Under the pieces are notes generated by a model. The model saw nothing but the letters and a program-made list of their open reading frames with translations. It did not search any database and was not told the DNA's origin. Made by a program: the position numbers and the translations under genes. Positions 46,460 to 54,126 of a stretch of 64,000 nucleotides of DNA are shown in pieces (position 1 is the stretch's first letter; every line of letters begins with the position of its first letter). Source of the DNA: Flavobacteriaceae bacterium (GTDB taxonomy: Bacteria; Bacteroidota; Bacteroidia; Flavobacteriales; Flavobacteriaceae); NCBI GenBank assembly GCA_029243245.1, contig JAQWSK010000002.1, positions 1 through 64,000 on the forward strand, written 5' to 3'.

Positions 46460-47275
46460 ATGAACAAACTAAATCTACTTTTAGTAGTATTAATGTTTTC
46501 TTGCAATACAAGAGAAAATAATCAACAAATAATTTCATCCACAGACGATTTGGACATTACTGATGAAAACCAAGTAATGCTTATTTGGTCTGATGAATTT
46601 GAAGTTGACGGCCCACCGTCTTCTGAAAAATGGTTTTTAGAAACTGTACCTCCCAACAATGGAAGTTGGTGGAATGAAGAGGATCAGTATTACACTAATA
46701 GAAGAGAAAACTCAATTGTTGAAGATGGTGTTTTAAAAATTATCGCTCTTAGAGAAGATTATGAAAATAAAAAATATACTTCTGCCAGAATGACTACACA
46801 AAATTTATTTGAATTTACATATGGAGAAGTCCATGTTAGAGCTAAACTCCCACAAGGACAAGGGACTTGGCCTGCAATCTGGATGTTAGGAAATACGATT
46901 GATACTTTAGGGTGGCCTGAGTGTGGTGAAATTGATATTATGGAGCATGGAAACAAGGACCCTGGGTTGGTTTCTTCAGCAGTTCATTTACCTAATGAAA
47001 ATGGAGATCATTATTATACTTCAGGAGAGCAAAAAATTGAAAACGAATCAAGCGAATTTCACGTATATAAATTAAAATGGTCCTCTTCTCAAATAGTTTT
47101 TTTTGTAGATGATGTTAAACATCATGCATTCTATCCTAATAGTGATATGCCATTTTGGAAACCTTTCTTTTTAATTCTCAACGTTGCAATGGGAGGTCAT
47201 TTTACAGACAATAATATAGATCCTGATTTTATTTCAGCCACAATGGAAATAGATTATATAAGAGTATACCAATAA
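46460..47275 (+). CDS. glycoside hydrolase family 16 lipoprotein, laminarinase-like
   Basis: Surface or periplasmic endo-beta-glucanase, 271 residues. The signal peptide ends in a lipobox at Cys15 (VLMFSC). The GH16 jellyroll shows LIWSDEFEVDGPP, WFLETVPPNNGSWWNEE, GEVHVRAKLPQGQGTWPAIW, the catalytic ExDxxE motif with Glu157, Asp159 and Glu162 (GEIDIMEHG), and LNVAMGGHFTDNNIDPDF. The pattern is typical of beta-1,3-glucanases that degrade laminarin, the storage glucan of diatoms. No SusC/SusD pair is next to it, so it is not in a standard polysaccharide locus here. Confidence 0.92.
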   Translation: MNKLNLLLVVLMFSCNTRENNQQIISSTDDLDITDENQVMLIWSDEFEVDGPPSSEKWFLETVPPNNGSWWNEEDQYYTNRRENSIVEDGVLKIIALREDYENKKYTSARMTTQNLFEFTYGEVHVRAKLPQGQGTWPAIWMLGNTIDTLGWPECGEIDIMEHGNKDPGLVSSAVHLPNENGDHYYTSGEQKIENESSEFHVYKLKWSSSQIVFFVDDVKHHAFYPNSDMPFWKPFFLILNVAMGGHFTDNNIDPDFISATMEIDYIRVYQ

Positions 47276-47291
47276 ATAAATTAAGTTATAA

Positions 47292-47323
47292 TAAAAAAAG
47301 CCTTCCATTTTAAAGGAAAGCTT
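47292..47323 (-). terminator. intrinsic terminator, minus strand
   Basis: On the minus strand AAGCTTTCC (47323-47315) pairs with GGAAGGCTT (47306-47298) with one A-C mismatch and an 8-base loop, followed by a T-tract. It would end the candidate RNA or the DUF6090 operon. It has no T-tract for plus-strand termination. Confidence 0.7.
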
Positions 47324-47414
47324 CTCATCAGTTGCTCTACCTATTAAAGGTGTTAGCAACACACAACATTTTTATATTTTTAAAATCACATTTATTATAA
47401 ATTTTGTGATACTG
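47292..47414 (-). ncRNA. candidate small RNA of unknown family
   Basis: On the minus strand an exact -7 box (47420-47427) is followed by about 123 bases with no gene: an A/T-rich hairpin (arms GTGAT/ATCAC, 47385-47410), a linker, a stable hairpin at 47331-47360 (GUUGCU...AGCAAC and ACCU/AGGU separated by an internal loop), the single-stranded segment UGAUGAG, and an intrinsic terminator at 47292-47323. The higher-GC hairpin stands out from the surrounding 15% GC spacer. I do not recognise a known RNA family; it could instead be a processed 3'-UTR of the DUF6090 message. Confidence 0.45.
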
Positions 47415-47419
47415 ATATG

Positions 47420-47427
47420 CAAATATA
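47420..47427 (-). promoter_or_regulatory. -7 box of the candidate small RNA
   Basis: TATATTTG on the minus strand, exact match, 39 bp past the stop of the DUF6090 gene. No good -33 TTTG is visible at the expected distance. Confidence 0.4.
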
Positions 47428-47465
47428 AACTTTTAAAATTATAAAGCTATTAATAACTATTTGCC

Positions 47466-48152
47466 TTAATAAATACTATCTAAAAAATTAAAAATATTTA
47501 CTGCCCTTCTTCGATGTTCAATAAACCATCCTAATTGAGCTTTATTCACAGTTTTAAGATACTGAAGGTTACTCAAAAAAGTTTTATTCGTTTTAATATC
47601 TAAATAATTCATCTCTACTTTTCCTTTTGGTTTAGTAAATTCAATATCATATACAGTCATTTTATCAAATACGTATGGATCAAAAATTATATTTATTTGA
47701 TCAAAAATTCTTCGAACTAAATACTCTTCTCGCTCTCGAATATAATCTATGAAAATAAAATTATCATTATAATCTAAAAGAGTGTCAATCACTTTTTGAT
47801 TTTTAATCAAAGTTAAACTTCCTGAATTTTTTAATTGATCAATTGATGCATTATTAGCAAAAAACCTTGGTGGTCTTGGAAGGTATCTTGCATAAAAGTA
47901 AAGATCATTTGAAAAATCATTAAATTTATTATTTTTAAAAATAAAATAAATTGAATCAATTTGAATTTCTCTTTGCTTTCTTCTTGAAATTAAAACATCT
48001 AGTTCTTTAATGTCATTATTCAAATCATTTTTAAATGAATTAACAAAATCAATTTCACGTTTTTTCTCAGATATATCCTCCCTAAAATTTTCTACAAAAA
48101 ACCCAAGTGAAATGGCTAGAAATAACATTAAAAATTCTCTCAATAATTTCAT
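47466..48152 (-). CDS. DUF6090-like single-pass membrane protein
   Basis: 228 residues. The N-terminus KLLREFLMLFLAISLGFFVENF is a single membrane helix followed by the conserved REDISEKKREIDF segment and a long, charged, helical periplasmic or cytoplasmic domain (NNDIKELDVLISRRKQREIQ; YARYLPRPPRFFANNASIDQ; FLSNLQYLKTVNKAQLGWFI). The start resembles proteins annotated DUF6090 in Flavobacteriia. No function is known. It is the last gene, 6 bp after the DsrE-like gene, of the cytochrome c operon. Confidence 0.75.
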   Translation of the reverse strand: MKLLREFLMLFLAISLGFFVENFREDISEKKREIDFVNSFKNDLNNDIKELDVLISRRKQREIQIDSIYFIFKNNKFNDFSNDLYFYARYLPRPPRFFANNASIDQLKNSGSLTLIKNQKVIDTLLDYNDNFIFIDYIREREEYLVRRIFDQINIIFDPYVFDKMTVYDIEFTKPKGKVEMNYLDIKTNKTFLSNLQYLKTVNKAQLGWFIEHRRRAVNIFNFLDSIY

Positions 48153-48158
48153 AAAAAA

Positions 48159-48575
48159 TTAATTTGAAGAATTCAAGCCTTCTTTAATATAACTCCAGCC
48201 TTTCGACTGTTTAATGGCTATTTCAAGAATTCCATCAGGAACAGTTTCAACACCTTCAACCAAGTCCTTCCTTTTTAAGCCTAACTTATTCATTGTAGCT
48301 TCACATAGGATAACCCTTGCATTATCCAAAGAGACAACCTCAGAAAGCTTTTCAGCTATTTCTTTATTCTCATAAGTTGCCATTTTACCTGACCCACTAT
48401 ACATAACCAATTCGAATTCTGAATCTGGATAGGCGTTTGCCATTAAAGACAAATGTTTAATTGCTGTTTTATGAGCCTTTGGACTTGAGCTAGTAATATC
48501 AAAGACAACTTTAATATTTTGATTTTGCGCTAAAGTATTAAGAAACACAAATAATGATAAAAATATATACTTCAT
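48159..48575 (-). CDS. exported DsrE-family protein
   Basis: 138 residues with a Sec signal peptide (about 1-16, IFLSLFVFLNTLAQ) and a COG1416/DsrE-like fold: IKVVFDITSSSPKAHKTAIK, FELVMYSGSG, ARVILCEATMNKLGL with Cys91, and the C-terminal VEGVETVPDGILEIAIKQSK with GWSYIKEG. DsrE-family proteins usually act in cytoplasmic sulfur transfer via the conserved Cys; an exported form is notable. The last 25 residues match the neighbouring Tat protein without gaps. It lies 6 bp after that gene. Confidence 0.87.
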   Translation of the reverse strand: MKYIFLSLFVFLNTLAQNQNIKVVFDITSSSPKAHKTAIKHLSLMANAYPDSEFELVMYSGSGKMATYENKEIAEKLSEVVSLDNARVILCEATMNKLGLKRKDLVEGVETVPDGILEIAIKQSKGWSYIKEGLNSSN

Positions 48576-48581
48576 GTCTTT

Positions 48582-49262
48582 TTAATTACCGGCAAATATA
48601 TAACCACATCCGTTTTCTTGAGCTCTACCTAGTGCCCATACCCCAGAGGGAACAAGTTGAATTTCAGGAAGTATTCCTTCAATCATGTCCTCATATACAT
48701 CTTTAGGGTCTAAGCTCATTTTATTTGCTACAACTCCACTATAAACCCCAATCGCTAAGTTGCATACACAAAACAGTGCTCCTCTTTCTTGCATACGTTT
48801 TATACCGTCTATTCCTAGAGGAGGAAAATCACCATCTTGAGGTTCATATACTGTGTTTCTTAATGAAGGTTTTCCTGTTGAATTATCATTAATTTCAAAA
48901 ATTTCTCCAAGCTTATATTTATTCCAAATTTCTGATTTTAAAGCATATGGTATGGCATTGTGACGAAGAACTGACATTGCTGTTATATCACTGTCAGGCG
49001 AACCTGTTTCATTATTGGATTTGTAAAAAGCCCAGTTCCAAATAATGGGTAATCCTGCATGCGGAGTACTTCCATCATAAGCTATTCTATGGCTTCCTTT
49101 AATTTTTTTAAACCACTCATCAGCATCTTTAGTTTCAAGATGTTTTAATTCTGGTAATGTTTCCATGTTTTCAAATTCTTTAACCATCATGGGGAATGCA
49201 GAAGCACTTACGCCAAGGGCTAGGGTTGCAAAAAATGATCTTCTAGATTTATCTGTTTTCAT
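48582..49262 (-). CDS. Tat-exported DsrE-like protein of unknown function
   Basis: 226 residues from the ATG at 49262; the longer frame from 49376 overlaps the cytochrome gene and would bury the signal. The N-terminus SRRSFFATLALGVSASAFP is a twin-arginine signal. The mature protein has GALFCVCNLAIG (Cys165, Cys167) and a C-terminal LVPSGVWALGRAQENGCGYI motif (VP at 203-205, Gln215, Gly218, Cys219, Tyr221) that aligns gaplessly with the downstream DsrE protein. The Tat route suggests export in a folded state, possibly with a cofactor. Its place 16 bp after a TsdA-like cytochrome suggests sulfur chemistry. Confidence 0.82.
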   Translation of the reverse strand: MKTDKSRRSFFATLALGVSASAFPMMVKEFENMETLPELKHLETKDADEWFKKIKGSHRIAYDGSTPHAGLPIIWNWAFYKSNNETGSPDSDITAMSVLRHNAIPYALKSEIWNKYKLGEIFEINDNSTGKPSLRNTVYEPQDGDFPPLGIDGIKRMQERGALFCVCNLAIGVYSGVVANKMSLDPKDVYEDMIEGILPEIQLVPSGVWALGRAQENGCGYIFAGN

Positions 49263-49278
49263 ATTATTTAATTTAGGG

Positions 49279-50301
49279 TTATTTACTTTTTTTAATGTTA
49301 TACTCTGTTTTATAAAAATCAAAAATTGGTTGAAAAGGACCAAGCTGATGCTGTGCTTGAGAAAACAAATCAACATAAGGAGGGTATGGAGTTGACATCG
49401 GCTTCTTCTTTAAATCAGGAAAGTCTTCCTGAAGATTGTTTTTTATAGGTCTTAATTGTTGATTTATATATCCTGCTACATCATAAGACTCATGATCTTT
49501 TAGCATAGGAGAATCAAATGTCGCCCCTTGAGGCATATTATATTTTATAAAAGTAGCGGCAGTCAAAACTCTTGTCATCCCCGCTCCATTATTATAAGAA
49601 TTTGGACCCCATAAAGGAGGATAAAGGTATGTGTATTCGTCTATTTTTTGCCCTTGACCATCTGTTCCGTGACATTCAACACATACTCTATTATACACAT
49701 CTTCACCTTTAACTAAATCAACTTTTCTATTAGGATATTTTATAGATTTCAATCCTTTTCCACTTATTACTTCGCTTTGTTTTACATAGCGGCCCAACCA
49801 ATTTATATATGATATAATAGCATTCATTTCATTACTATTATTTTTTAACCTACTTCCATTCATGCTTCTTTCAAAACAACCATTTATTCTATCTTCTAAA
49901 CTTCCTATAATATCTTCTCTTCCTCTATATTGAGGGAATCGTTTATCAACACCAATTAAAGGCATGGCAAAAGGCTGTATACCACCATTTAAATGACAGT
50001 TAGTACATGATAAAGAATTTCCAACAAAAGGTTTTTCAAGAGATTTCTTTCCTAATAATTGAGAGGTTTCAGTAAAAAGCTTATATCCGTATTTTATATC
50101 TTTACCTGTTTTTGTGTCAGGTAAAGTTTTTGTATCATAACTCATCGAATATATACCTAAATCAATCTTTTCTTCGTTGGGAGAATCTCCTCCTAAATAG
50201 AGCATTATAATCAAAAAGATAATCATTAAAAAGTATAAAAAATAATTATATATTCTTTTTAATCCCTTAAAAAAAATCTCGTCGGATGTGTTATTATCCA
50301 T
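49279..50301 (-). CDS. dihaem cytochrome c, thiosulfate dehydrogenase (TsdA)-like
   Basis: Membrane-anchored (helix about 18-37) periplasmic dihaem cytochrome of 340 residues. Haem 1 motif CTNCH (Cys99, Cys102, His103) is followed by GVDKRFPQYRGRED and DRINGCFERSMNG with Cys142; haem 2 motif CVECH is at Cys207, Cys210 and His211. The RINxCFxRSMNG segment is a hallmark of TsdA-type thiosulfate/tetrathionate enzymes, in which this Cys is, as I recall, an axial haem ligand. It heads an operon with two DsrE-like proteins. A -7-like TATATTTA (minus strand, 50324-50331; 7 of 8) lies 22 bp before the start. Confidence 0.85.
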   Translation of the reverse strand: MDNNTSDEIFFKGLKRIYNYFLYFLMIIFLIIMLYLGGDSPNEEKIDLGIYSMSYDTKTLPDTKTGKDIKYGYKLFTETSQLLGKKSLEKPFVGNSLSCTNCHLNGGIQPFAMPLIGVDKRFPQYRGREDIIGSLEDRINGCFERSMNGSRLKNNSNEMNAIISYINWLGRYVKQSEVISGKGLKSIKYPNRKVDLVKGEDVYNRVCVECHGTDGQGQKIDEYTYLYPPLWGPNSYNNGAGMTRVLTAATFIKYNMPQGATFDSPMLKDHESYDVAGYINQQLRPIKNNLQEDFPDLKKKPMSTPYPPYVDLFSQAQHQLGPFQPIFDFYKTEYNIKKSK

Positions 50302-50432
50302 GAAACTTGGATTATTCTATAGTTAAATATAGTTTAAATTAAGGAGTCTTTTTACAATGTTTTAATTATTGTTAAATAATTTGATGAAATGTTAATGTTA
50401 AACAAAACAATTAAAGTATTTTTTATTTAAAT

Positions 50433-50447
50433 TCACTTAAAAAGTGA
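50433..50447. repeat. short inverted repeat upstream of the D-aminoacylase-like gene
   Basis: TCACTT, AAA, AAGTGA: exact 6-bp arms in the gap between two divergent genes, followed by a 7-of-8 -7 box TATATTTA at 50463-50470. It may be an operator, or chance in A/T-rich DNA. Confidence 0.25.
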
Positions 50448-50488
50448 CTAAGATTATTTTAATATATTTATATAAAAACACTTAAGTT

Positions 50489-52105
50489 ATGACAAAAAAG
50501 TATTTTCTAATAACTTTCTTTTTTACAGTATTAATTGGTTGTAATCAAGAAGTCCCCTCATGTGATATATTAATTGAAAATGGAATGATATATAATGGGT
50601 CAGGTGAAAAACCATACAAAGGTTCAGTTGCAATAAATAATGAAAAAATATTATATGTAGGACCGAAAAAACAATTTATATCAAAAAAAACAATCAATGC
50701 AGAAGGAAAAGCTATTTCTCCAGGTTTTATAAATATGCTCAGCTGGGCTTATGGATCATTATTAAAAGATGGTAGATCCTTAAGCGATATTAAACAAGGA
50801 GTAACTTTAGAGGTTTTTGGAGAAGGCAACTCTCCGGGCCCAACTGGGATTAAGGATAGTTCTGATTATATTTCATTCGGAGATGCCATGTTGAAATTAG
50901 AATCTAAAGGTGTTTCAACCAATATTGCTTCCTTCTTAGGAGCTACAACTGTGAGAATTCAAGAAGTTGGATATGATAACAGAAAAGCATCATTAGAAGA
51001 AATCACTAATATGAAACAATTAGTCCAAAAAAGTATGGAAGAAGGTGCTATGGGAATTGGATCATCATTAATTTATGCCCCTGCAGACTATGCTAGTACA
51101 GGTGAATTGATTGCTTTAAGCAAAATTGCTGCTGAATATGGAGGAATGTATATTTCTCATATAAGAAATGAGGATAGTAAGGTTTTAGATGCAATAGATG
51201 AATTAATTACAATTTCAAAACAAGCGGATATTCCTGCTGAAATTTATCACTTAAAAGCTTCTCGAGAAGCTAATTGGAATCTTTTGGATAAGATGATTGA
51301 AAAGGTTGAAAAGGCTAGAGCTGAAGGTTTAAAAATTACAGCTGACATGTATACATATAACGCATCATCCACTGGTTTAACTGGTGTTATTCCTACTTGG
51401 GTTCAAGAAGGAGGGCATCGGGCATGGATCAATCGAATGCAAGAATCAGGTCCTCGAAAAAGAGTAATTGAAGATATTCGGAAGGAACTACTACAACAAG
51501 CCCCAGAAGGTATTCTAATGGTCGGTTTTAATAAAGAGGCTATGGCAGAAAAATATATGGGGATGACAATTGCTCAAGTAGCTAAAATCAGAAATCAAAC
51601 TCCAGAAGAAACCATAGTTGATTTAGTAATAGAGGATGATAGTAGAATTCAATGTATTTATTTTAGCATGAGTGAAGATAATATTCGAAAAAAAATAAAA
51701 CTACCTTGGGTTTCATTTTGTTCTGATGCTGGCTCTTTTTCGGACCCCTCTGAAAAATTCAGAACTCACCCAAGAGCTTTTGGAAGTTTTATTCGTGTTT
51801 TAGGAAAATATTCTCGTGATGAGGGACTAATAACTCTGGAGGAAGGAATTAGAAAACTAACGGGTTTCCCTGCTCAAAATTTAGGGTTAAAAGATAGAGG
51901 TTTTCTTAAAGAAAAGTTTTACGCTGATGTAATAGTTTTTGACCCAAAAGAAGTCAGAGATAATGCCACTTTTGATGATCCCATTCAATATGCAGAGGGA
52001 ATTGAACATGTTTTAGTAAATGGGAAACAGGTACTTGAAAATGGTGAGCATACAGGTGTTTTTTCTGGTAAATTTGTTAAAGGTCCAGGGTATAAAGACA
52101 ATTAA
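50489..52105 (+). CDS. D-aminoacylase-like amidohydrolase lipoprotein lacking the HxH motif
   Basis: 538 residues with a lipobox at Cys18 (VLIGC), then the amidohydrolase/N-acyl-D-amino-acid deacylase fold: DILIENGMIYNGSG, LEVFGEGNS (Glu112 where D-aminoacylases have Cys), YISHIRNEDS (His224), AEIYHLKAS (His254), CSDAGSF (Asp) and FDPKEVRDNATFDDPIQYAEG at the end. The N-terminal PGFxDxHxH metal site is replaced by PGFINMLSWAYG (about 79-89), so the HxH pair is absent while the later metal ligands remain. Probably a mononuclear deacylase subfamily; substrate unknown. The stop overlaps that of the convergent oxidoreductase gene by 4 bp. Confidence 0.85.
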   Translation: MTKKYFLITFFFTVLIGCNQEVPSCDILIENGMIYNGSGEKPYKGSVAINNEKILYVGPKKQFISKKTINAEGKAISPGFINMLSWAYGSLLKDGRSLSDIKQGVTLEVFGEGNSPGPTGIKDSSDYISFGDAMLKLESKGVSTNIASFLGATTVRIQEVGYDNRKASLEEITNMKQLVQKSMEEGAMGIGSSLIYAPADYASTGELIALSKIAAEYGGMYISHIRNEDSKVLDAIDELITISKQADIPAEIYHLKASREANWNLLDKMIEKVEKARAEGLKITADMYTYNASSTGLTGVIPTWVQEGGHRAWINRMQESGPRKRVIEDIRKELLQQAPEGILMVGFNKEAMAEKYMGMTIAQVAKIRNQTPEETIVDLVIEDDSRIQCIYFSMSEDNIRKKIKLPWVSFCSDAGSFSDPSEKFRTHPRAFGSFIRVLGKYSRDEGLITLEEGIRKLTGFPAQNLGLKDRGFLKEKFYADVIVFDPKEVRDNATFDDPIQYAEGIEHVLVNGKQVLENGEHTGVFSGKFVKGPGYKDN

Positions 52106-53427
52106 AAATTACGGTATGTACCATTAATGAATTTATTGGCTTCTTCCTCCAAGAATTTGGAAGAAATATTGTCCCAATGAAGAGTTTTTCCAGGAAAACG
52201 CCCAGCAATTACTCCTAATAAAATTGTTTCTGTTAATTTTGAAGCATAAGAAAAGGGTGCAGAACACCTAGCATTCCCAAGACATGAATCTACAAACTCA
52301 TGATAATGTTTTTTACTTTCTAACTCATAGTTTCTAACAGGGATACCTAAACCAAATTTTTCAATATCTATTTGATGATATTCTCCATCCATAATCAACT
52401 GAGGAAGTTTTTGAAAATGAGGCAAATAAAGCCTGCCTTTTTCTCCCATAAACATAGCTCCTTGATCATGTAGATTATCATTATTTGGTAGGATTAAATC
52501 ATCATGTACTGCAGGAGCTCCTACCCCATCATACCAAACCCATTTTAATTCACTGGTTGTATACTCTGTAGAAGAAAATATGTATGTTACCTTATTTTTT
52601 TCAGGAAAACCAAATCCATTAGGAAGTCTACACTCATTTTTAATAGTTTTTGGAACATCAAGAGCTAATGCATTATATGGAGTGTCAAAAATATGCACAC
52701 CCATATCACCTAGGGTTCCACAACCAAAATCAATTAATTTTCTCCAGTTTCCAGGGTGATAAACCCCTTCCTTGTATTTGTGATTCTTAGCTGTTCCTAG
52801 CCAAAGATTCCAGTCTAAATTAGAAGGGATAGGGTCAAAACTTTTTGGAGAAAGGCCATCGTATCCCCAATTTTTTGGTGACCATGCACGAACACAATTT
52901 ACTTTTCCTATGATACCAGACTGAATTAATAATGTAGCTAGCTTATAATCATAAAAGGAATGAACTTGAATACCCATTTGGGTAATTAATTTATTCTTTT
53001 TAGCCAATTTGGCCATCTTTCGTGCCTCTGAAATATGGTGAGTTAGTGGCTTTTGACAATATACCGCTTTACCTAAATCCATAGCCATAAGTGATGCAGG
53101 GGCATGAGTGTGATCTGGTGTAGAAACGACAACTGCATCAATTTGATCACCTATTTCATTTAACAATAAACGATAGTCAGAAAAAGTTCTTGCTTTAGGA
53201 TGAATTACTTTAGCAGCATTTAAAGCGTTTGAATCAACATCGCATAAAGCTACTATATCAACTGATTTATGAGAAGCAAATGCTTTTAAATCTTCTCCAC
53301 CCATTCCTCCAACACCAATATGGGCTGTTCTTAATTTTTTATTTTTTGATAAAGCCCATCCAAACGAAGGAATAAAAGCGGTAGAAGCTAATGTAGCAGC
53401 AGATTTTAAAAAGGTTCTCTTATTCAT
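52102..53427 (-). CDS. Gfo/Idh/MocA-family oxidoreductase, exported
   Basis: 441 residues. An N-terminal signal (KRTFLKSAATLASTAFIPSF) precedes the Rossmann domain (RTAHIGVGGMGGEDLKAF; VDIVALCDVD; AVVVSTPDHTHAPASLMAMD) and EKP-type motif (AVYCQKPLTHHISEARKMAK). The C-terminal domain has DFGCGTLGDMGVHIFDTPYN. The KR rather than RR pair makes Tat export possible but not certain. It overlaps the DUF1080 gene by 4 bp. The pairing of such oxidoreductases with DUF1080 proteins is seen in sugar oxidation/3-keto-sugar loci. Confidence 0.9.
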   Translation of the reverse strand: MNKRTFLKSAATLASTAFIPSFGWALSKNKKLRTAHIGVGGMGGEDLKAFASHKSVDIVALCDVDSNALNAAKVIHPKARTFSDYRLLLNEIGDQIDAVVVSTPDHTHAPASLMAMDLGKAVYCQKPLTHHISEARKMAKLAKKNKLITQMGIQVHSFYDYKLATLLIQSGIIGKVNCVRAWSPKNWGYDGLSPKSFDPIPSNLDWNLWLGTAKNHKYKEGVYHPGNWRKLIDFGCGTLGDMGVHIFDTPYNALALDVPKTIKNECRLPNGFGFPEKNKVTYIFSSTEYTTSELKWVWYDGVGAPAVHDDLILPNNDNLHDQGAMFMGEKGRLYLPHFQKLPQLIMDGEYHQIDIEKFGLGIPVRNYELESKKHYHEFVDSCLGNARCSAPFSYASKLTETILLGVIAGRFPGKTLHWDNISSKFLEEEANKFINGTYRNF

Positions 53428-54125
53428 AATTTTCTAATTTTTATTTCTCTAAAAGCCAAGGGGCTATCATGATCTTGAAGTCCAATAAAACCTTTTTTAA
53501 ATTTGCCATAATCAGGATATTCATTCCATTTACCAATTTCTTTTCTTTTTTTCCAATCTTCAGACCATGGAACAAAAGAAAGAACTAATTGACCATTTAA
53601 CCAATGCTCAACTTTTGATGGAGTGAAAATTATTTTAGAACTATTCCATTCCCCAGCATTTTTTATCAATTTTTCAGTTTCCTCTGCTTCATACATTCCG
53701 TAATCAGCAGCAGTTTTTTGCCAATTCTCAAGGGAGTTATTATTAATTTCACCCCACTTTAAGTCGTCTATTAGTTGATATTCTGGTGACACCTCATAAG
53801 GAGCAGTATAACCTTCTTTAATGTGGTATAGTATTCCACTATTTCCTCCTGCAGGTAATTTCCATTCTAAATACAATTCAAAGTTATCAAATTCCTCACT
53901 TACATAAATTATATCTCTTCCTCCTTTGTATTCGGCTTCTAGTCTTTTCTCCGTTTCAAATGTTAAAACTCCTTTTTTAACTATCCAGCCTGGAGGCATT
54001 ATTTCAGAATTATACCCTCTCCATCCATTAGTTGTTTTACCATCAAACAGATATAGCCAATCACTATTATCATTACATGAAATGATAATAGATATCAAAA
54101 CAAAAAAACTAAGACTCTTTTTCAT
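53424..54125 (-). CDS. DUF1080 (3-keto-disaccharide hydrolase-like) lipoprotein
   Basis: 233 residues from the ATG at 54125 (the longer frame overlaps nagB). The signal ends in a lipobox (LISIIISC, Cys17). The concanavalin-like DUF1080 domain shows WLYLFDGKTTNGWRGYN, GWIVKKGVLTFE, FENFELYLEWKLP-type strands (DNFELYLEWKLPAGGNSGI), YEVSPEYQLIDD and the C-terminal GFIGLQDHDSPLAFREIKIR. DUF1080 members include hydrolases of 3-keto-disaccharides, which fits the coupled Gfo/Idh/MocA oxidoreductase that could generate such keto sugars. Confidence 0.9.
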   Translation of the reverse strand: MKKSLSFFVLISIIISCNDNSDWLYLFDGKTTNGWRGYNSEIMPPGWIVKKGVLTFETEKRLEAEYKGGRDIIYVSEEFDNFELYLEWKLPAGGNSGILYHIKEGYTAPYEVSPEYQLIDDLKWGEINNNSLENWQKTAADYGMYEAEETEKLIKNAGEWNSSKIIFTPSKVEHWLNGQLVLSFVPWSEDWKKRKEIGKWNEYPDYGKFKKGFIGLQDHDSPLAFREIKIRKL

Positions 54126-54126
54126 A

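Noticed and set aside
47276-47325. Terminator for the plus-strand GH16 gene
   Set aside because: The hairpin lacks a T-tract on the plus strand; the A-run side makes it a minus-strand terminator.
47275-47330. Hammerhead ribozyme suggested by CUGAUGAG on the minus strand
   Set aside because: The core needs a following stem II and GAAA, then stem III with a cleavage site. The sequence instead runs into a terminator hairpin and T-tract with no GAAA at the required place.
49263-49376. Longer N-terminus of the Tat DsrE-like protein
   Set aside because: It would lie within the upstream cytochrome gene and bury the twin-arginine signal.
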